This document shows, in pieces, positions 36,748 to 46,311 of a DNA stretch of 64,000 nucleotides. The translations under genes were made by a program, and so were the position numbers. Every line of letters begins with the position of its first letter. Position 1 is the stretch's first letter. The notes beneath the pieces were generated by a model that searched no databases, had not been told where the DNA came from, and worked only from the letters and a program-made list of their open reading frames with translations. The DNA is from Acidobacteriota bacterium (lineage in GTDB: Bacteria; Acidobacteriota; Terriglobia; Bryobacterales; Bryobacteraceae): positions 1-64,000 of the forward strand of contig VFZU01000016.1 in assembly GCA_016870995.1 (NCBI GenBank), given 5' to 3'.

Positions 36748-37698
36748 CTACCTTCGCCAGACCAGCATGCCGCTTGCCGTTCCAGCTCCAAAAGTGACCA
36801 ACCGGTCCACCATCGCCATCGTCATCCGACGGCCCTTGTTATCCGGGATGTACAAAACGTCGTTCGGCATCAGCGGAACATCCGGCGACTTCCGCGCCAT
36901 GATCTTCGTGATCGGAATTTCGATCTCATTGCGTCCCCCCTCGCCACCTTCCCGCCTGTAGATGTACGCAAACTCGGTGGCAAACGGCAACAGCCCCTCA
37001 CTTACAGCCAGCATCTTCAACACAGTGGTGTCGTTGCTATCTCGAACTGGAAATGCGCCGGGCTTTTTCACATTGCCCACCACGAAGATTTTGGTCGCCT
37101 CGGGAACACGGATTTCCTCGCCGCCACGCAACGCATAGTTCAGCTCTGCATCGGCCTGGTCAATTAGCTGCTTCACCGGAATGCGTACCACCAGGCTCGA
37201 CGTTTTCCCGTTCGCCCCCACCTGCTGACGGCTCAGCAGAATTTCCGTCCCCGCATCCACGGTCAATCCTCCCGCACGACTCAGCGCATCCACCAGCGTG
37301 ATGTTGCCAAAAGCTTGAAACGTCAGTGGCTGCTTCACGGCACCGATCACACTGATTGGCCGGCTCACATACTCGGCAACGGTTACCGTCACAACCGGGC
37401 TCACCAGAATTTTTTCGCGCGACAGCGCCTCGGCAACAATGGATTCCAGTTCCGAAGGAAACTTTCCTTCGGCCCGAAATACCTCTTTGAGCATCGGTAC
37501 CTGAATCATTCCCTCCTGGCTCACGCGCACGGGCCTTGAAAGCTCTGGAGCCCCATAAACGCTGAGGTTCAAAAGGTCGTTTGGTCCAATTCGCTGCGAT
37601 GGCAGATTCACGGGAGCAACCGCTTGCACCGCCTGCTGCGGCAACGTCTGCGCCTCAAAGCACACACTGATCCCAAGCATCAAAATCAATTTCGTCAT
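36748..37698 (-). CDS. Wza-like polysaccharide export protein
   Basis: 316 residues from ATG 37698, which follows AGGGG by eight bases. Signal peptide (LILMLGISVCFEAQ), polysaccharide-export domain (IGPNDLLNLSVYGAPELSRPVRVSQEG) and SLBB domains (RPISVIGAVKQPLTFQAFGNITLVDALSRAGG and IFVVGNVKKPGAFPV), ending in a helix-like hydrophobic patch. It forms the outer-membrane or periplasmic channel of a Wzy/ABC-type capsule or EPS exporter. The matching Wzc, Wzx and Wzy are not in the window. Confidence 0.9.
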   Translation of the reverse strand: MTKLILMLGISVCFEAQTLPQQAVQAVAPVNLPSQRIGPNDLLNLSVYGAPELSRPVRVSQEGMIQVPMLKEVFRAEGKFPSELESIVAEALSREKILVSPVVTVTVAEYVSRPISVIGAVKQPLTFQAFGNITLVDALSRAGGLTVDAGTEILLSRQQVGANGKTSSLVVRIPVKQLIDQADAELNYALRGGEEIRVPEATKIFVVGNVKKPGAFPVRDSNDTTVLKMLAVSEGLLPFATEFAYIYRREGGEGGRNEIEIPITKIMARKSPDVPLMPNDVLYIPDNKGRRMTMAMVDRLVTFGAGTASGMLVWRR

Positions 37699-37709
37699 TT
37701 TTATTCCCC

Positions 37710-38249
37710 TTATCGAATCGCGCTTAACATGGCGGGCCGGTAAGGCCCTACCCATTCCGGTTCCACTTCGACGGCAATGCTGCGCTGCAGCAATGTCAGG
37801 CTCATCACCACCAGTGGCTTTTCTTGCTGTCCCATCAATACACCCCGAGCCCCCTCGAGTGGCCCCTGAAGCATCCGGCATGGCCGGCCCGTGGCGGGAA
37901 AGGACGCAGGCCCCACCGCCAACCTTGCATCCGAAACCCGCACCAAGGCCTCCAGCTCCTCTTCATCCACAGGCGAGGGCTGTGCCGCAAACCCAATAAT
38001 CGAATGCACGCCTGCAATCGCCCCAATCTGCAGGCGTTGGGCCGGGTGAAATCGCAAAAATAAGAATCCGGGCAGGAACTTCAGGCCAATCGGGCTGAAG
38101 CCAAACGACAAGAGCCGTTCGCGCACCTGACGATCGGCCCTTGGTTTCGTTCTCACTACAAAATGTGGATGTCTCGGCGCGACAGCCGTCACCAGTTCGC
38201 GGACAAACAAGTCAGCGATTTCTGCAGCCTTAGGAGCATGGTTTCCCAT
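37710..38249 (-). CDS. NusG-like antiterminator (RfaH/UpxY type)
   Basis: 179 residues with the NusG N-terminal fold: HFVVRTKPRADRQVRERLLSFGF (RfaH-like), then LKFLPGFLFLRFHPAQRLQIG and GVHSIIGFAAQPSPV, and a C-terminal KOW-like part (PCRMLQGPLEGARGVLMGQQ). Such specialised paralogues usually head long polysaccharide operons and keep RNA polymerase elongating through them. It lies 11 bases upstream of the Wza-like gene, fitting that role. Confidence 0.85.
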   Translation of the reverse strand: MGNHAPKAAEIADLFVRELVTAVAPRHPHFVVRTKPRADRQVRERLLSFGFSPIGLKFLPGFLFLRFHPAQRLQIGAIAGVHSIIGFAAQPSPVDEEELEALVRVSDARLAVGPASFPATGRPCRMLQGPLEGARGVLMGQQEKPLVVMSLTLLQRSIAVEVEPEWVGPYRPAMLSAIR

Positions 38250-38310
38250 CTACCATTCCCTATCGACCTGCCTTCGGCAAGTCTGCGTATGCCGCGCCCA
38301 CTTTCCAGGG

Positions 38311-38709
38311 CTACCCCTGTGGCTTTAGGCTCACTTTCAGCTTGTTAAAGTCATCCCGATCCAGAGCCTTCGAGCTCGCGATCCTGGCGTGCGGAATCGT
38401 CACCAACTTCGTGTAGTCCCCACGCGGATCAGGGTATACCTCAACATCCTGAGCCCCGTTGGACTTCAGCCGATCCATATATTCGGCTGTGGTGAATCCC
38501 ACAATCAACAAACTGCCATCCGACAGCTTGTGCATCTCAAAAGATTGCCGCGGTTGGCTGATAAAAAAGCCGCCGTCTTCGCTGGCTGGCGTATAGCTAT
38601 AGCCATAGACACTGTTGGAAATCTTCGACCAGCCCCGGCCTTCATCCTGCTTGGATACCGGGACCACGCGATTGGAAGTGCGCAATTGTTCAAGTTCGTT
38701 CTGAGCCAT
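38311..38709 (-). CDS. Hypothetical protein
   Basis: 132 residues; starts [24 protein letters not shown]. Contains [16 protein letters not shown] and [22 protein letters not shown], with no signal or membrane segment. No family is recognised. It precedes the antiterminator gene by 61 bases on the same strand and faces the nuo genes with a divergent gap of about 50 bases. Confidence 0.6.
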   Translation of the reverse strand: MAQNELEQLRTSNRVVPVSKQDEGRGWSKISNSVYGYSYTPASEDGGFFISQPRQSFEMHKLSDGSLLIVGFTTAEYMDRLKSNGAQDVEVYPDPRGDYTKLVTIPHARIASSKALDRDDFNKLKVSLKPQG

Positions 38710-38762
38710 TTCGTATTCTTCTAAAATTTCAACATAAAACTGTGCGAACCTTAAAGTTTCAC

Positions 38763-39311
38763 ATGTCTCAAGACGCCAAACCAGCCCCGGTTATGGCCAC
38801 GGAAGCTTGGGAAGACGGCCTCTCCGATCTTCTCCACTCCACCTTCAACACCGCAGACACAACTGCCATTCTGAAACGGGAGACATTCCGGGGCCAGGCA
38901 TTCGCCACAACAGCGGCTGACGCTTTTCATCCCGTCATCGCCTGGCTTCGCGACACCCAAAATTTTGACTACCTGGTCGACCTGACCGCCGTCGACCACC
39001 CTTCAGACCCCCTCTGCTTCGAACTCGTCGCCATCCTCTATTCGTTCGCCTCCAACCGTCGCATTCGCATCAAGACTTTCTTCGACGCCGAATCCAAGCC
39101 TGCCTCCCTCACGAATCTCTACGAGGCCGCCAACTGGCTCGAACGCGAGGTGTTCGACATGTTCGGCATCCAGTTTGAGGGGCACCCCAACCTCAAGCGA
39201 ATTCTGATGCCCGATGACTGGCAGGGCCACCCTCTCCTCAAAGAGCGTTCCATCGTCGACATGGATCAGGACTGGGTTCAGAAGCACCTCGGAATCGAGT
39301 CCGGCCAATGA
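38763..39311 (+). CDS. nuoC: NADH-quinone oxidoreductase subunit C
   Basis: 182 residues from ATG 38763 (GTG 38742 is possible). Peripheral-arm subunit (30 kDa family) with [21 protein letters not shown], then [24 protein letters not shown] and the [17 protein letters not shown] motif. Holds the arm to NuoD and B. First of nine genes; stop overlaps nuoD as ATGA. Confidence 0.93.
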   Translation: MSQDAKPAPVMATEAWEDGLSDLLHSTFNTADTTAILKRETFRGQAFATTAADAFHPVIAWLRDTQNFDYLVDLTAVDHPSDPLCFELVAILYSFASNRRIRIKTFFDAESKPASLTNLYEAANWLEREVFDMFGIQFEGHPNLKRILMPDDWQGHPLLKERSIVDMDQDWVQKHLGIESGQ

Positions 39312-40414
39312 CAAACCATCTCGAAACTTCCGAAATGTTGCTCAACATGGGCCCCCAGCACCCTTCGACGCACGGGGTGTTGCGCTTGGTACTCAAGCTC
39401 GACGGCGAGCGGGTCAAAGCCGTCGAATGCGTCATTGGTTATCTACACCGTGGCGTTGAAAAAATCGGCGAGAATCGCACCTACATGCAATTCGCTCCCT
39501 ACGTCGATCGGATGGACTACATCTCGGCTGTCTCAAATGGCCTTGGCTACTGCCTGGCTGTGGAGCAGCTGATCGGCGCCGAAGCCCCACCCCGCGCCCA
39601 AATCGTCCGCGTTCTGTTTGCCGAGCTCAACCGTATTGCCTCCCATCTGCTCTGGCTCGGTACCTCAGCACTCGACCTCGGCGCGATGACGGCGCTTTTC
39701 TACACCATGCGCGAGCGTGAAGAAGTCCTCAAGATCTTTGAGAACTACTGCGGAGCCCGGCTCACCACTCACGCCTTCCGCATTGGCGGCCTGCAATACG
39801 AACTCCACGACACCTTCGAAGCCGAAACGCGTGCCTTCTCGGAGATGTTCAAGAAGCGCCTCGACGAATACGAAAAGCTCCTCACCAAAAATCCCATCTG
39901 GGTCGAACGCCTGAAAGGCGTCGGCATACTCACCGCCGAAGAGTGCAAATCCTACGCGGTCTCAGGGCCAATGCTGCGCGCCGCTGGCGTCAATTGGGAC
40001 CTGCGCAAAGCTCAGCCTTACTCAGGCTACGAGCAGTTCGATTTTGAGATCCCCGTCCTCCACGGCGCCGACAGCTACGACCGTTACCGGATCCGGATTG
40101 AGGAGATGCGCCAAAGCCTGCGCATCATCGATCAGGCGCTCGAGCGCATCCCTTCCGGCGCCATCATGGCCAAAGTGCCTAAAGTGCTCAAGCCAGCTCC
40201 CGGCGAAGTCTATGTCTCGATCGAGGCCCCCAAGGGCGAGCTCGGCTACTACATCGTTTCGGACGGTTCGCTCCATCCATACCGGCTTCGCGTCCGCCCC
40301 CCAAGCTTCGTCAACCTCGCTTCGCTAGAAAAGATGGCCGTCGGCGCGCTCGTCGCTGACGTCGTCGCCATCATTGGCACCATCGACATTGTCCTCGGCG
40401 AAGTGGATCGATAA
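39308..40414 (+). CDS. nuoD: NADH-quinone oxidoreductase subunit D
   Basis: 368 residues, 49 kDa family. [18 protein letters not shown] near the start has the quinone-site His residues; [18 protein letters not shown] and the ending [24 protein letters not shown]-type block are typical of the hydrogenase-like fold. With NuoB (not encoded here) it forms the quinone pocket. Gap to nuoI is 18 bases. Confidence 0.95.
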   Translation: MTNHLETSEMLLNMGPQHPSTHGVLRLVLKLDGERVKAVECVIGYLHRGVEKIGENRTYMQFAPYVDRMDYISAVSNGLGYCLAVEQLIGAEAPPRAQIVRVLFAELNRIASHLLWLGTSALDLGAMTALFYTMREREEVLKIFENYCGARLTTHAFRIGGLQYELHDTFEAETRAFSEMFKKRLDEYEKLLTKNPIWVERLKGVGILTAEECKSYAVSGPMLRAAGVNWDLRKAQPYSGYEQFDFEIPVLHGADSYDRYRIRIEEMRQSLRIIDQALERIPSGAIMAKVPKVLKPAPGEVYVSIEAPKGELGYYIVSDGSLHPYRLRVRPPSFVNLASLEKMAVGALVADVVAIIGTIDIVLGEVDR

Positions 40415-40432
40415 TAAGGTTAAGCCCTGTCC

Positions 40433-40888
40433 ATGCTTGAAACTCTCAAACGCGTCTTCCTGCTCGACCTGCTCGATGGTCTTTGGGTCACCTTTAAGAC
40501 CCAGCGCACCAGCAACATCTCCACCGAGCAATACCCCAAGGACCGCCCCAAAGTAGGCGAGCGCTACCGTGGCGCGCCCCGTCTCAACATTAACCCGGAC
40601 AACGGCGAAACCCTCTGCATCGGATGCGACCTCTGCGCCAAAGCCTGCCCGGAAAATCTGATTGTGGTCGGCACCGAACGCAACAAAGAAACTCGCCGCC
40701 TCGACCTCACCTACTTCACCTACGATCTCTCCCGCTGCATGTTCTGCGGCCTGTGCGAAGACGCCTGCCCCGTCGACGCTCTCGAACTCACCCAGGATTT
40801 TGAAATGGCTTCCTATACCCGCGAAGGCCTCATCTGGGACCGGCAAATGCTTGAGGAAGGTCCAAGGCCCACCCGCTACACCCGCTAA
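40433..40888 (+). CDS. nuoI: NADH-quinone oxidoreductase subunit I
   Basis: 151-residue ferredoxin-like subunit carrying two 4Fe-4S clusters: CIGCDLCAKACP and CMFCGLCEDACP, each followed by a crossing Cys-Pro. Passes electrons to the final cluster in NuoB. Its stop overlaps nuoJ by one base (TAATG). Confidence 0.95.
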   Translation: MLETLKRVFLLDLLDGLWVTFKTQRTSNISTEQYPKDRPKVGERYRGAPRLNINPDNGETLCIGCDLCAKACPENLIVVGTERNKETRRLDLTYFTYDLSRCMFCGLCEDACPVDALELTQDFEMASYTREGLIWDRQMLEEGPRPTRYTR

Positions 40889-41397
40889 TGGACGCAGCTC
40901 TGTTCTACACTTTCGCCGCCATCACGCTGGCAGGGGCCCTCGCCACGGTCACTCGACGCAACCCGGTCCATTGCGCGCTCGGCCTGATCTTTTCCCTGCT
41001 TGGCGTCGCGGGTCTCTTCCTGCTTCAGGCCGCGGAGCTCCTCTTCGCCGTGCAGATCCTGCTTTATGTCGGTGGCGTCATGGTCCTGTTTTTGTTCGTG
41101 ATCATGCTGATCCATCTCGAACAAGCCGCAAGGTTACGCCAATACAGCCGCCAGTGGCCCGTCGCCCTCGCCGCCCTGTTCGCGGTCTTCCTCGAAATCT
41201 ACGTCCTCGCGCAATCGGGCCTCCCCGGCCTGCCGCCATCCCCGCAACCACGCCTCAACGCCGGCGGCAACACCGAACGCATTGCGGACAGCCTCTTCTA
41301 CGTCTACGCGCTGCCCTTTGAGGCCGCCTCCCTGCTACTGCTAATCGCCATCGTCGGCGCCGTCTGGCTCGCCCGCAAAAAGGAACAGCCCCAATGA
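40888..41397 (+). CDS. nuoJ: NADH-quinone oxidoreductase subunit J
   Basis: 169 residues, five membrane segments; HCALGLIFSLLGVAGLFLLQ and the third helix LLFAVQILLYVGGVMVLFLFVIM with the pi-bulge region are typical. Helps link quinone reduction to proton pumping. The four-base overlap with nuoK marks tight coupling. Confidence 0.93.
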   Translation: MDAALFYTFAAITLAGALATVTRRNPVHCALGLIFSLLGVAGLFLLQAAELLFAVQILLYVGGVMVLFLFVIMLIHLEQAARLRQYSRQWPVALAALFAVFLEIYVLAQSGLPGLPPSPQPRLNAGGNTERIADSLFYVYALPFEAASLLLLIAIVGAVWLARKKEQPQ

Positions 41398-41708
41398 GCC
41401 TCTACCCGATCACCACGGCGCACTACGTAATCCTCAGCGGAGCCCTCCTTCTCATCGGCGCCGCAGGTCTGCTGATGCGTCGCAATATCATCGTGATGCT
41501 CATGGCGATCGAGCTCATTCTGAACGCGGTCAACATCAACCTGGTTGCCTTCTCCAAACACTGGCAGCAAGTCACCGGTCAGGTCTTCGCCATCTTTGTC
41601 ATTACGGTTGCCGTCGCTGAAGCCGCCGTCGGCCTCGGCATCCTCATTGCTCTGTTCCGCCATCGCGGCACCGTCATTGCCGACGAGATCGATCTGCTCA
41701 AATGGTGA
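41394..41708 (+). CDS. nuoK: NADH-quinone oxidoreductase subunit K
   Basis: 104 residues, three membrane helices; MLMAIELILNAVNINLVAF carries the conserved Glu in helix 2 and ITVAVAEAAVGLGILIALFR the Glu in helix 3. Part of the proton path. Overlaps nuoL by seven bases. Confidence 0.95.
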   Translation: MSLYPITTAHYVILSGALLLIGAAGLLMRRNIIVMLMAIELILNAVNINLVAFSKHWQQVTGQVFAIFVITVAVAEAAVGLGILIALFRHRGTVIADEIDLLKW

Positions 41709-43495
41709 ACCTCGTCGCAAACTTTTGGTGGATTCCCCTCTACCCGCTGTTTGGCGCGGCAATCATCGCGTTCATTCGGCGCGGCGCAAGTGTCATCGCC
41801 CCGCTCATGGTGGCTCTCAGTTTCATTCATGGCTTGATCGTCTATTCCAGCCCCCGCGGCGGCACGCTCGATCACACTCTCACCCAGTGGATGCCCGGCC
41901 TTCCCTTCCGCTTTGCCGCCGACGATCTCTCGCTGCTCATGGTTTTGATCGTCTCCGGCATCGGCCTGCTGATTCATATCTATTCCATCGGCTACATGGC
42001 GAAAGAACCCGGCTTCTGGCGCTACTTCGCCTGCCTCAATCTCTTCGTCTTCTTCATGCTGTTGCTCGTTCTCGCCAGCAACCTCGCCGTCTTGTTCGCG
42101 GGCTGGGAAGGCGTCGGCCTCGCAAGCTACCTGCTCATCGGTTTCCACCACGACCGGCCCACCGTCAATCGCAATGCCAACAAGGCCTTTCTTTACAACC
42201 GCGCTGGCGACGCCGGTTTCCTACTTGGCACTTTGATTCTTCTGTCGATCGCGGGCAACGTCGAGTTCTCCACCATCAATAAGCTCCCTGCCAGCGGACT
42301 CACGCTCGCCGCCGCCCTCCTGCTCGCGCTCGGTGCAACCGGAAAATCCGCACAGCTCCCCCTCTTCGTCTGGCTGCCCGATGCGATGGTCGGCCCCACA
42401 CCAGTCTCTGCTCTGATCCACGCCGCCACGATGGTCACGGCCGGCATCTACCTCTTCGCGCGGCTCGCTCCTTTCCTGGCAGCCAATCCCGATGCAGGTC
42501 TCGTCATCGCCATTCTTGGTGCCGCCACCTCACTGATCGCCGCCACCATTGCCGCCGTCGAGCACGACATCAAACGCATCCTCGCCTACTCCACCGTCAG
42601 CCAACTCGGCCTCATGTTTCTCGCCGCCGGCCTCGGCGCAACTGAAGCGGCCATGTTCCACGTCACCACCCACGCCTTCTTCAAAGCACTGCTGTTTCTC
42701 ACCGCCGGTAACATCATCCACGCCCTCCACGGCGAACAGGACATCCGCTACATGGGCGGCCTCCGCGACAAAATGCCCTGGACCTTCCGCCTGATGACAC
42801 TCGCCGCCTTAAGCCTTGCCGGCTTCCCCGGCCTTGCGGGTTTCTTCAGCAAAGATGCCATCCTGGTCGCCGCGCTCAAGTACCCTGTGTTCTTCGCCAT
42901 CGCTCTGTCCGTCAGCTTTCTCACTGGCGCCTACTCAAGCCGCATGCTCTGGGCCGTCTTCTTCGGCACCTACCAACGCGATGCTCATGAGGCGCACGGC
43001 AACATGCTTCACACGCTCTGGCCCCTTGCAATCGGCAGCGCCCTGGCTGGCTACTTCGGCCCTCATGGCGAACTCGCCTGGGGCGTGATGCTCACCTCTG
43101 CTTTGGTCTCGCTCTCGGGTCTTTACTTCGGCCGTTCGCTCCGCATCCCTGTCGTTCTCAAACAGCTCTTCGCCCGCCGCTGGTTCATCAACGATGCCTA
43201 CGAGGCCGTCCTGGTTCACGCGGTCACCCGTAAGGGCGCGCGAGCGGCAAACTGGTTCGACAGCAATCTTGTAGATCTGATTCCCCACGTCCCCAGCTCC
43301 GCCACAACCACCCTTGGCTTGCTCTTGGGCTGGTTCGACCGCTTCGTCGTCGACGGGCTCGTACGCCTCACCGCGGCCCTGTTCAGTCTTTCTAGCTATC
43401 CGCTGCGGCTCGTCCAATCCGGCCGCATCCAACACTACGCTCTGGCCATGGTTCTCACTCTGGCTCTCACCCTCGGATGGTATTTGCTCGCATGA
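41702..43495 (+). CDS. nuoL: NADH-quinone oxidoreductase subunit L
   Basis: 597 residues, antiporter-like subunit with about 16 helices. FAGWEGVGLASYLLIGF holds the key Glu of helix 5, LPLFVWLPDAMVGPTPVSALIHAATMVTAG the lysine and His region, and SLAGFPGLAGFFSKDAIL the later conserved helix. Slightly short at the C-terminal lateral helix. Overlaps nuoM by four bases. Confidence 0.95.
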   Translation: MVNLVANFWWIPLYPLFGAAIIAFIRRGASVIAPLMVALSFIHGLIVYSSPRGGTLDHTLTQWMPGLPFRFAADDLSLLMVLIVSGIGLLIHIYSIGYMAKEPGFWRYFACLNLFVFFMLLLVLASNLAVLFAGWEGVGLASYLLIGFHHDRPTVNRNANKAFLYNRAGDAGFLLGTLILLSIAGNVEFSTINKLPASGLTLAAALLLALGATGKSAQLPLFVWLPDAMVGPTPVSALIHAATMVTAGIYLFARLAPFLAANPDAGLVIAILGAATSLIAATIAAVEHDIKRILAYSTVSQLGLMFLAAGLGATEAAMFHVTTHAFFKALLFLTAGNIIHALHGEQDIRYMGGLRDKMPWTFRLMTLAALSLAGFPGLAGFFSKDAILVAALKYPVFFAIALSVSFLTGAYSSRMLWAVFFGTYQRDAHEAHGNMLHTLWPLAIGSALAGYFGPHGELAWGVMLTSALVSLSGLYFGRSLRIPVVLKQLFARRWFINDAYEAVLVHAVTRKGARAANWFDSNLVDLIPHVPSSATTTLGLLLGWFDRFVVDGLVRLTAALFSLSSYPLRLVQSGRIQHYALAMVLTLALTLGWYLLA

Positions 43496-44907
43496 CACTG
43501 CTCATCGGCCTACCGATCCTTGGCGCCATCCTCCTTGCCTTCGCTCCCAAGCGATTGGCTTGGGCCACAGCGCTTCTGGCCTCACTCGCCACGCTGCTCA
43601 ATGCACTCGCGCTCACCTTCCCGCAAACCATCCGCCACAACTGGATTCCCTCCATCGGTGCGCAATTCCTGCTGCATCTCGACGGCATCAGCTACCTGCT
43701 CGTCATCCTCACCGCCTTGATGACCCTCCTCGGCATCCTCGCCTCCCCCGTTAAACCCAAGGCCTTTTACGCGATGCTGCTCTTGCTCGCCGCCTGCTGC
43801 CATGGCGTATTTCTCGCTCAGGATCTGCTGCTGTTCTTCGTCTGCTTTGAGGCAGTGCTCATCCCGATGTACTACCTGATCAGCATCCACGGTGCAGAAG
43901 ATCGCCGTCGCGCCGCCTTCAAATTCCTGCTCTACACCGTCGCCGGCAGCGTTGCCCTCCTGATTGGCTTCATCACGCTCTACACGCAGCACGCCGCCGC
44001 AACCGGCGTCTACACCTTCGATCTCGCATCCCTGCTCAACACCCGTCTCGCACCCGCCATAGAGCGCCTCGTCTTCTGGGCCCTCTTCCTCGGCTTCGCC
44101 ATCAAGATCCCGATGTTCCCCTTCCACACCTGGCTGCCCGACGCGCACACCCAGGCCCCCACCGCCGGCTCAGTCATGCTCGCCGCCGTCCTGCTCAAGA
44201 TGGGCACCTACGGCTTCATTCGCTTCTCTCTGCCTCTACTGCCCCGCGCCACCGCCGACGCGCAAATCCTCGCCACCCTCAGCATCGCCGCCATTCTCTA
44301 CGGCGGCTGGGTCTGCCTCGGCCAAACCGATTGGAAGCGCCTCATCGCCTTTTCTTCCGTCAGCCATCTGGGCTTCTGCACGCTCGGGATCTTCAGCCTC
44401 AACGCGGCCGGCCTTTCCGGCAGCATCCTTCAACAGATCAACCACGGCATCTCCACCGGCCTGCTCTTCCTGCTCGCCGGCTTCGCCTACGACCGACGTC
44501 ACACCCGCCGCATCGCCGATTACGGCGGGCTGGCCAAAACCATGCCCGGCTTCGCCGCCGTCTTCATGATGGCCCTGCTCGGCTCCATCGGCCTGCCGCT
44601 TCTCAATGGTTTCGTCGGCGAATTCACCATCCTTCGCGGCGCTTACCAGGCCCAACCCTGGTGGGCCGCCACGGCTCTCATCGGCATCGTCCTCGCCGCC
44701 GCCTACATGCTCTCGCTCTACCGGCACACCATGCTTGGCCCCGCGTCAAACGAAGCCAATATTGACCTCCCAGATCTCACCGCCCGCGAGTGGCTCATCG
44801 TCGCTCCTCTTCTGATCTGGTCCGTCTGGATCGGCATCAAACCCTCGGGTCACTTCGCCGCCATCGAGGCCCCCGTTGAAGCGATCGTCGAAAGGCTGCG
44901 CCCCTAG
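43492..44907 (+). CDS. nuoM: NADH-quinone oxidoreductase subunit M
   Basis: 471 residues from ATG 43492, which overlaps the nuoL stop. FVCFEAVLIPMYYLISIHG (helix-5 Glu) and FPFHTWLPDAHTQAPTAGSVMLAAVLLKMGTYGF are hallmark blocks. Antiporter-like pumping unit. nuoN follows without any gap. Confidence 0.95.
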   Translation: MTLLIGLPILGAILLAFAPKRLAWATALLASLATLLNALALTFPQTIRHNWIPSIGAQFLLHLDGISYLLVILTALMTLLGILASPVKPKAFYAMLLLLAACCHGVFLAQDLLLFFVCFEAVLIPMYYLISIHGAEDRRRAAFKFLLYTVAGSVALLIGFITLYTQHAAATGVYTFDLASLLNTRLAPAIERLVFWALFLGFAIKIPMFPFHTWLPDAHTQAPTAGSVMLAAVLLKMGTYGFIRFSLPLLPRATADAQILATLSIAAILYGGWVCLGQTDWKRLIAFSSVSHLGFCTLGIFSLNAAGLSGSILQQINHGISTGLLFLLAGFAYDRRHTRRIADYGGLAKTMPGFAAVFMMALLGSIGLPLLNGFVGEFTILRGAYQAQPWWAATALIGIVLAAAYMLSLYRHTMLGPASNEANIDLPDLTAREWLIVAPLLIWSVWIGIKPSGHFAAIEAPVEAIVERLRP

Positions 44908-46311
44908 ATGCAGTTCAACAACCTGTTCTCGATCCTCCCCGCCGCCGTCCTCGCCTTGTTCGGATGCGTCCTGTTGTTGCTGCGCTTCGATTCGAGCCGC
45001 CCCTACCTGATCTTCCTCGCCTTCGCGGAACTCCTCGCGGCCATCGGCCTCTGGCGTCAAACGGATTTCCTCGGCTTCACCGGGTTCCGCGGCGCAATCC
45101 TGATCGATCCATTCGGCATCGCTTTCAACGCCATCTGCCTCGTGGCCGGCCTGATCTGCGCCGTCGGCGCCTACCGCTACATGGAGCGCGAAGACGAAGA
45201 CCACCCCGAATTCTACGGGCTGATCCTGCTCGCCCAGTCCGGCATGTACCTCATGAATTCGGGCACCGAGCTCATCACCGTCTTCATCGGCCTCGAAATC
45301 ACGGCCGTCAGCTTTTATTCGCTCACCGGCTTCCTCCGCTCGAACCCCCGCTCGAGCGAAGCCGCCCTCAAATACCTTTTGCTCGGCGCCTTCTCGAGCG
45401 GCCTTCTCCTTTACGGCTTCTCTATCCTCTACGGCCTCAGCGGCTCCACGCACTACCTCAACATCGCCTCCATGCTCGCAACGCGCAACTCGCGCGACCC
45501 GCTCATCCTCATGGCCATCCTCCCCATCGTCCTCGGCCTGCTGTTCAAGATCGCCGCCGCGCCCCTGCACATGTGGGCTCCCGACGCATACGAGGGCGCA
45601 CCCACACCCGTCACCGCCTACCTCGCCACGGCTTCTAAAGCCGCCGGCTTCGCACTTCTCCTGCGTCTCATCCTCGGCCCCTTGCACGACCTTCGCCCCG
45701 CCTGGGAAGGGCTCATCACCTTCGCCGCCATCGCCAGCCTCACCGTCGGCAACCTCGCCGCCATCACCCAGTCGAGCACCAAGCGCCTCCTAGCCTACTC
45801 CAGCATCGGCCACGTCGGCTACATCCTCCTCGGTCTCGTCGCAGGCAACAAAACCGGCATCGAGGCCATGCTGCTCTACCTGCTCGTCTACACCCTCATG
45901 ACCACCGGCGCGTTCCTCCTGCTCTCGGCCCTCGACCGCGAAGGCGTCACGGACTTCCGCGGCCTACTCTACCGCCACCCCGGCGTCGCCCTACTCATGA
46001 TCCTCCTGCTGCTCTCGCTCGCGGGCCTGCCACCCACGGCCGGCTTCGTCGCGAAGTACATGATCTTCCTCTCGCTCGTGCAGGCAAGACAATACTGGGT
46101 GGCCGTCATCGCCGCCCTTTACGTTGCGGTCTCGCTTTACTACTACTTCCGCATCATCCGCGAGATGCTCCACAATCCCGACGACTCGCCCGCCACGCTC
46201 ACCATCAGCACCGGCTGGCGCGCCGCCGTCGGCCTCACCGCCATCCTCAGCCTCGGACTCGGCCTCAACCCCGAACCCGTCCTCGCCTGGGCCCGGAGCG
46301 CCCTCCGATGA
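44908..46311 (+). CDS. nuoN: NADH-quinone oxidoreductase subunit N
   Basis: 467 residues. FIGLEITAVSFYSLTGFLRSN has the helix-5 Glu; APLHMWAPDAYEGAPTPVTAYLA and LLAYSSIGHVGYILLGLVAGN are typical. Third antiporter-like pumping unit. Overlaps nuoH by four bases. Confidence 0.95.
   Translation: MQFNNLFSILPAAVLALFGCVLLLLRFDSSRPYLIFLAFAELLAAIGLWRQTDFLGFTGFRGAILIDPFGIAFNAICLVAGLICAVGAYRYMEREDEDHPEFYGLILLAQSGMYLMNSGTELITVFIGLEITAVSFYSLTGFLRSNPRSSEAALKYLLLGAFSSGLLLYGFSILYGLSGSTHYLNIASMLATRNSRDPLILMAILPIVLGLLFKIAAAPLHMWAPDAYEGAPTPVTAYLATASKAAGFALLLRLILGPLHDLRPAWEGLITFAAIASLTVGNLAAITQSSTKRLLAYSSIGHVGYILLGLVAGNKTGIEAMLLYLLVYTLMTTGAFLLLSALDREGVTDFRGLLYRHPGVALLMILLLLSLAGLPPTAGFVAKYMIFLSLVQARQYWVAVIAALYVAVSLYYYFRIIREMLHNPDDSPATLTISTGWRAAVGLTAILSLGLGLNPEPVLAWARSALR

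Noticed and set aside
41545-42282. 245-residue plus-strand frame overlapping nuoK/nuoL
   Set aside because: Arg/Pro/Ser-rich alternate frame of two clear nuo genes.
44746-45687. 313-residue antisense open frame in nuoM/nuoN
   Set aside because: Composition (Glu, Gly, Asp rich) is that of a complement to hydrophobic membrane genes; no motif, no start signal.
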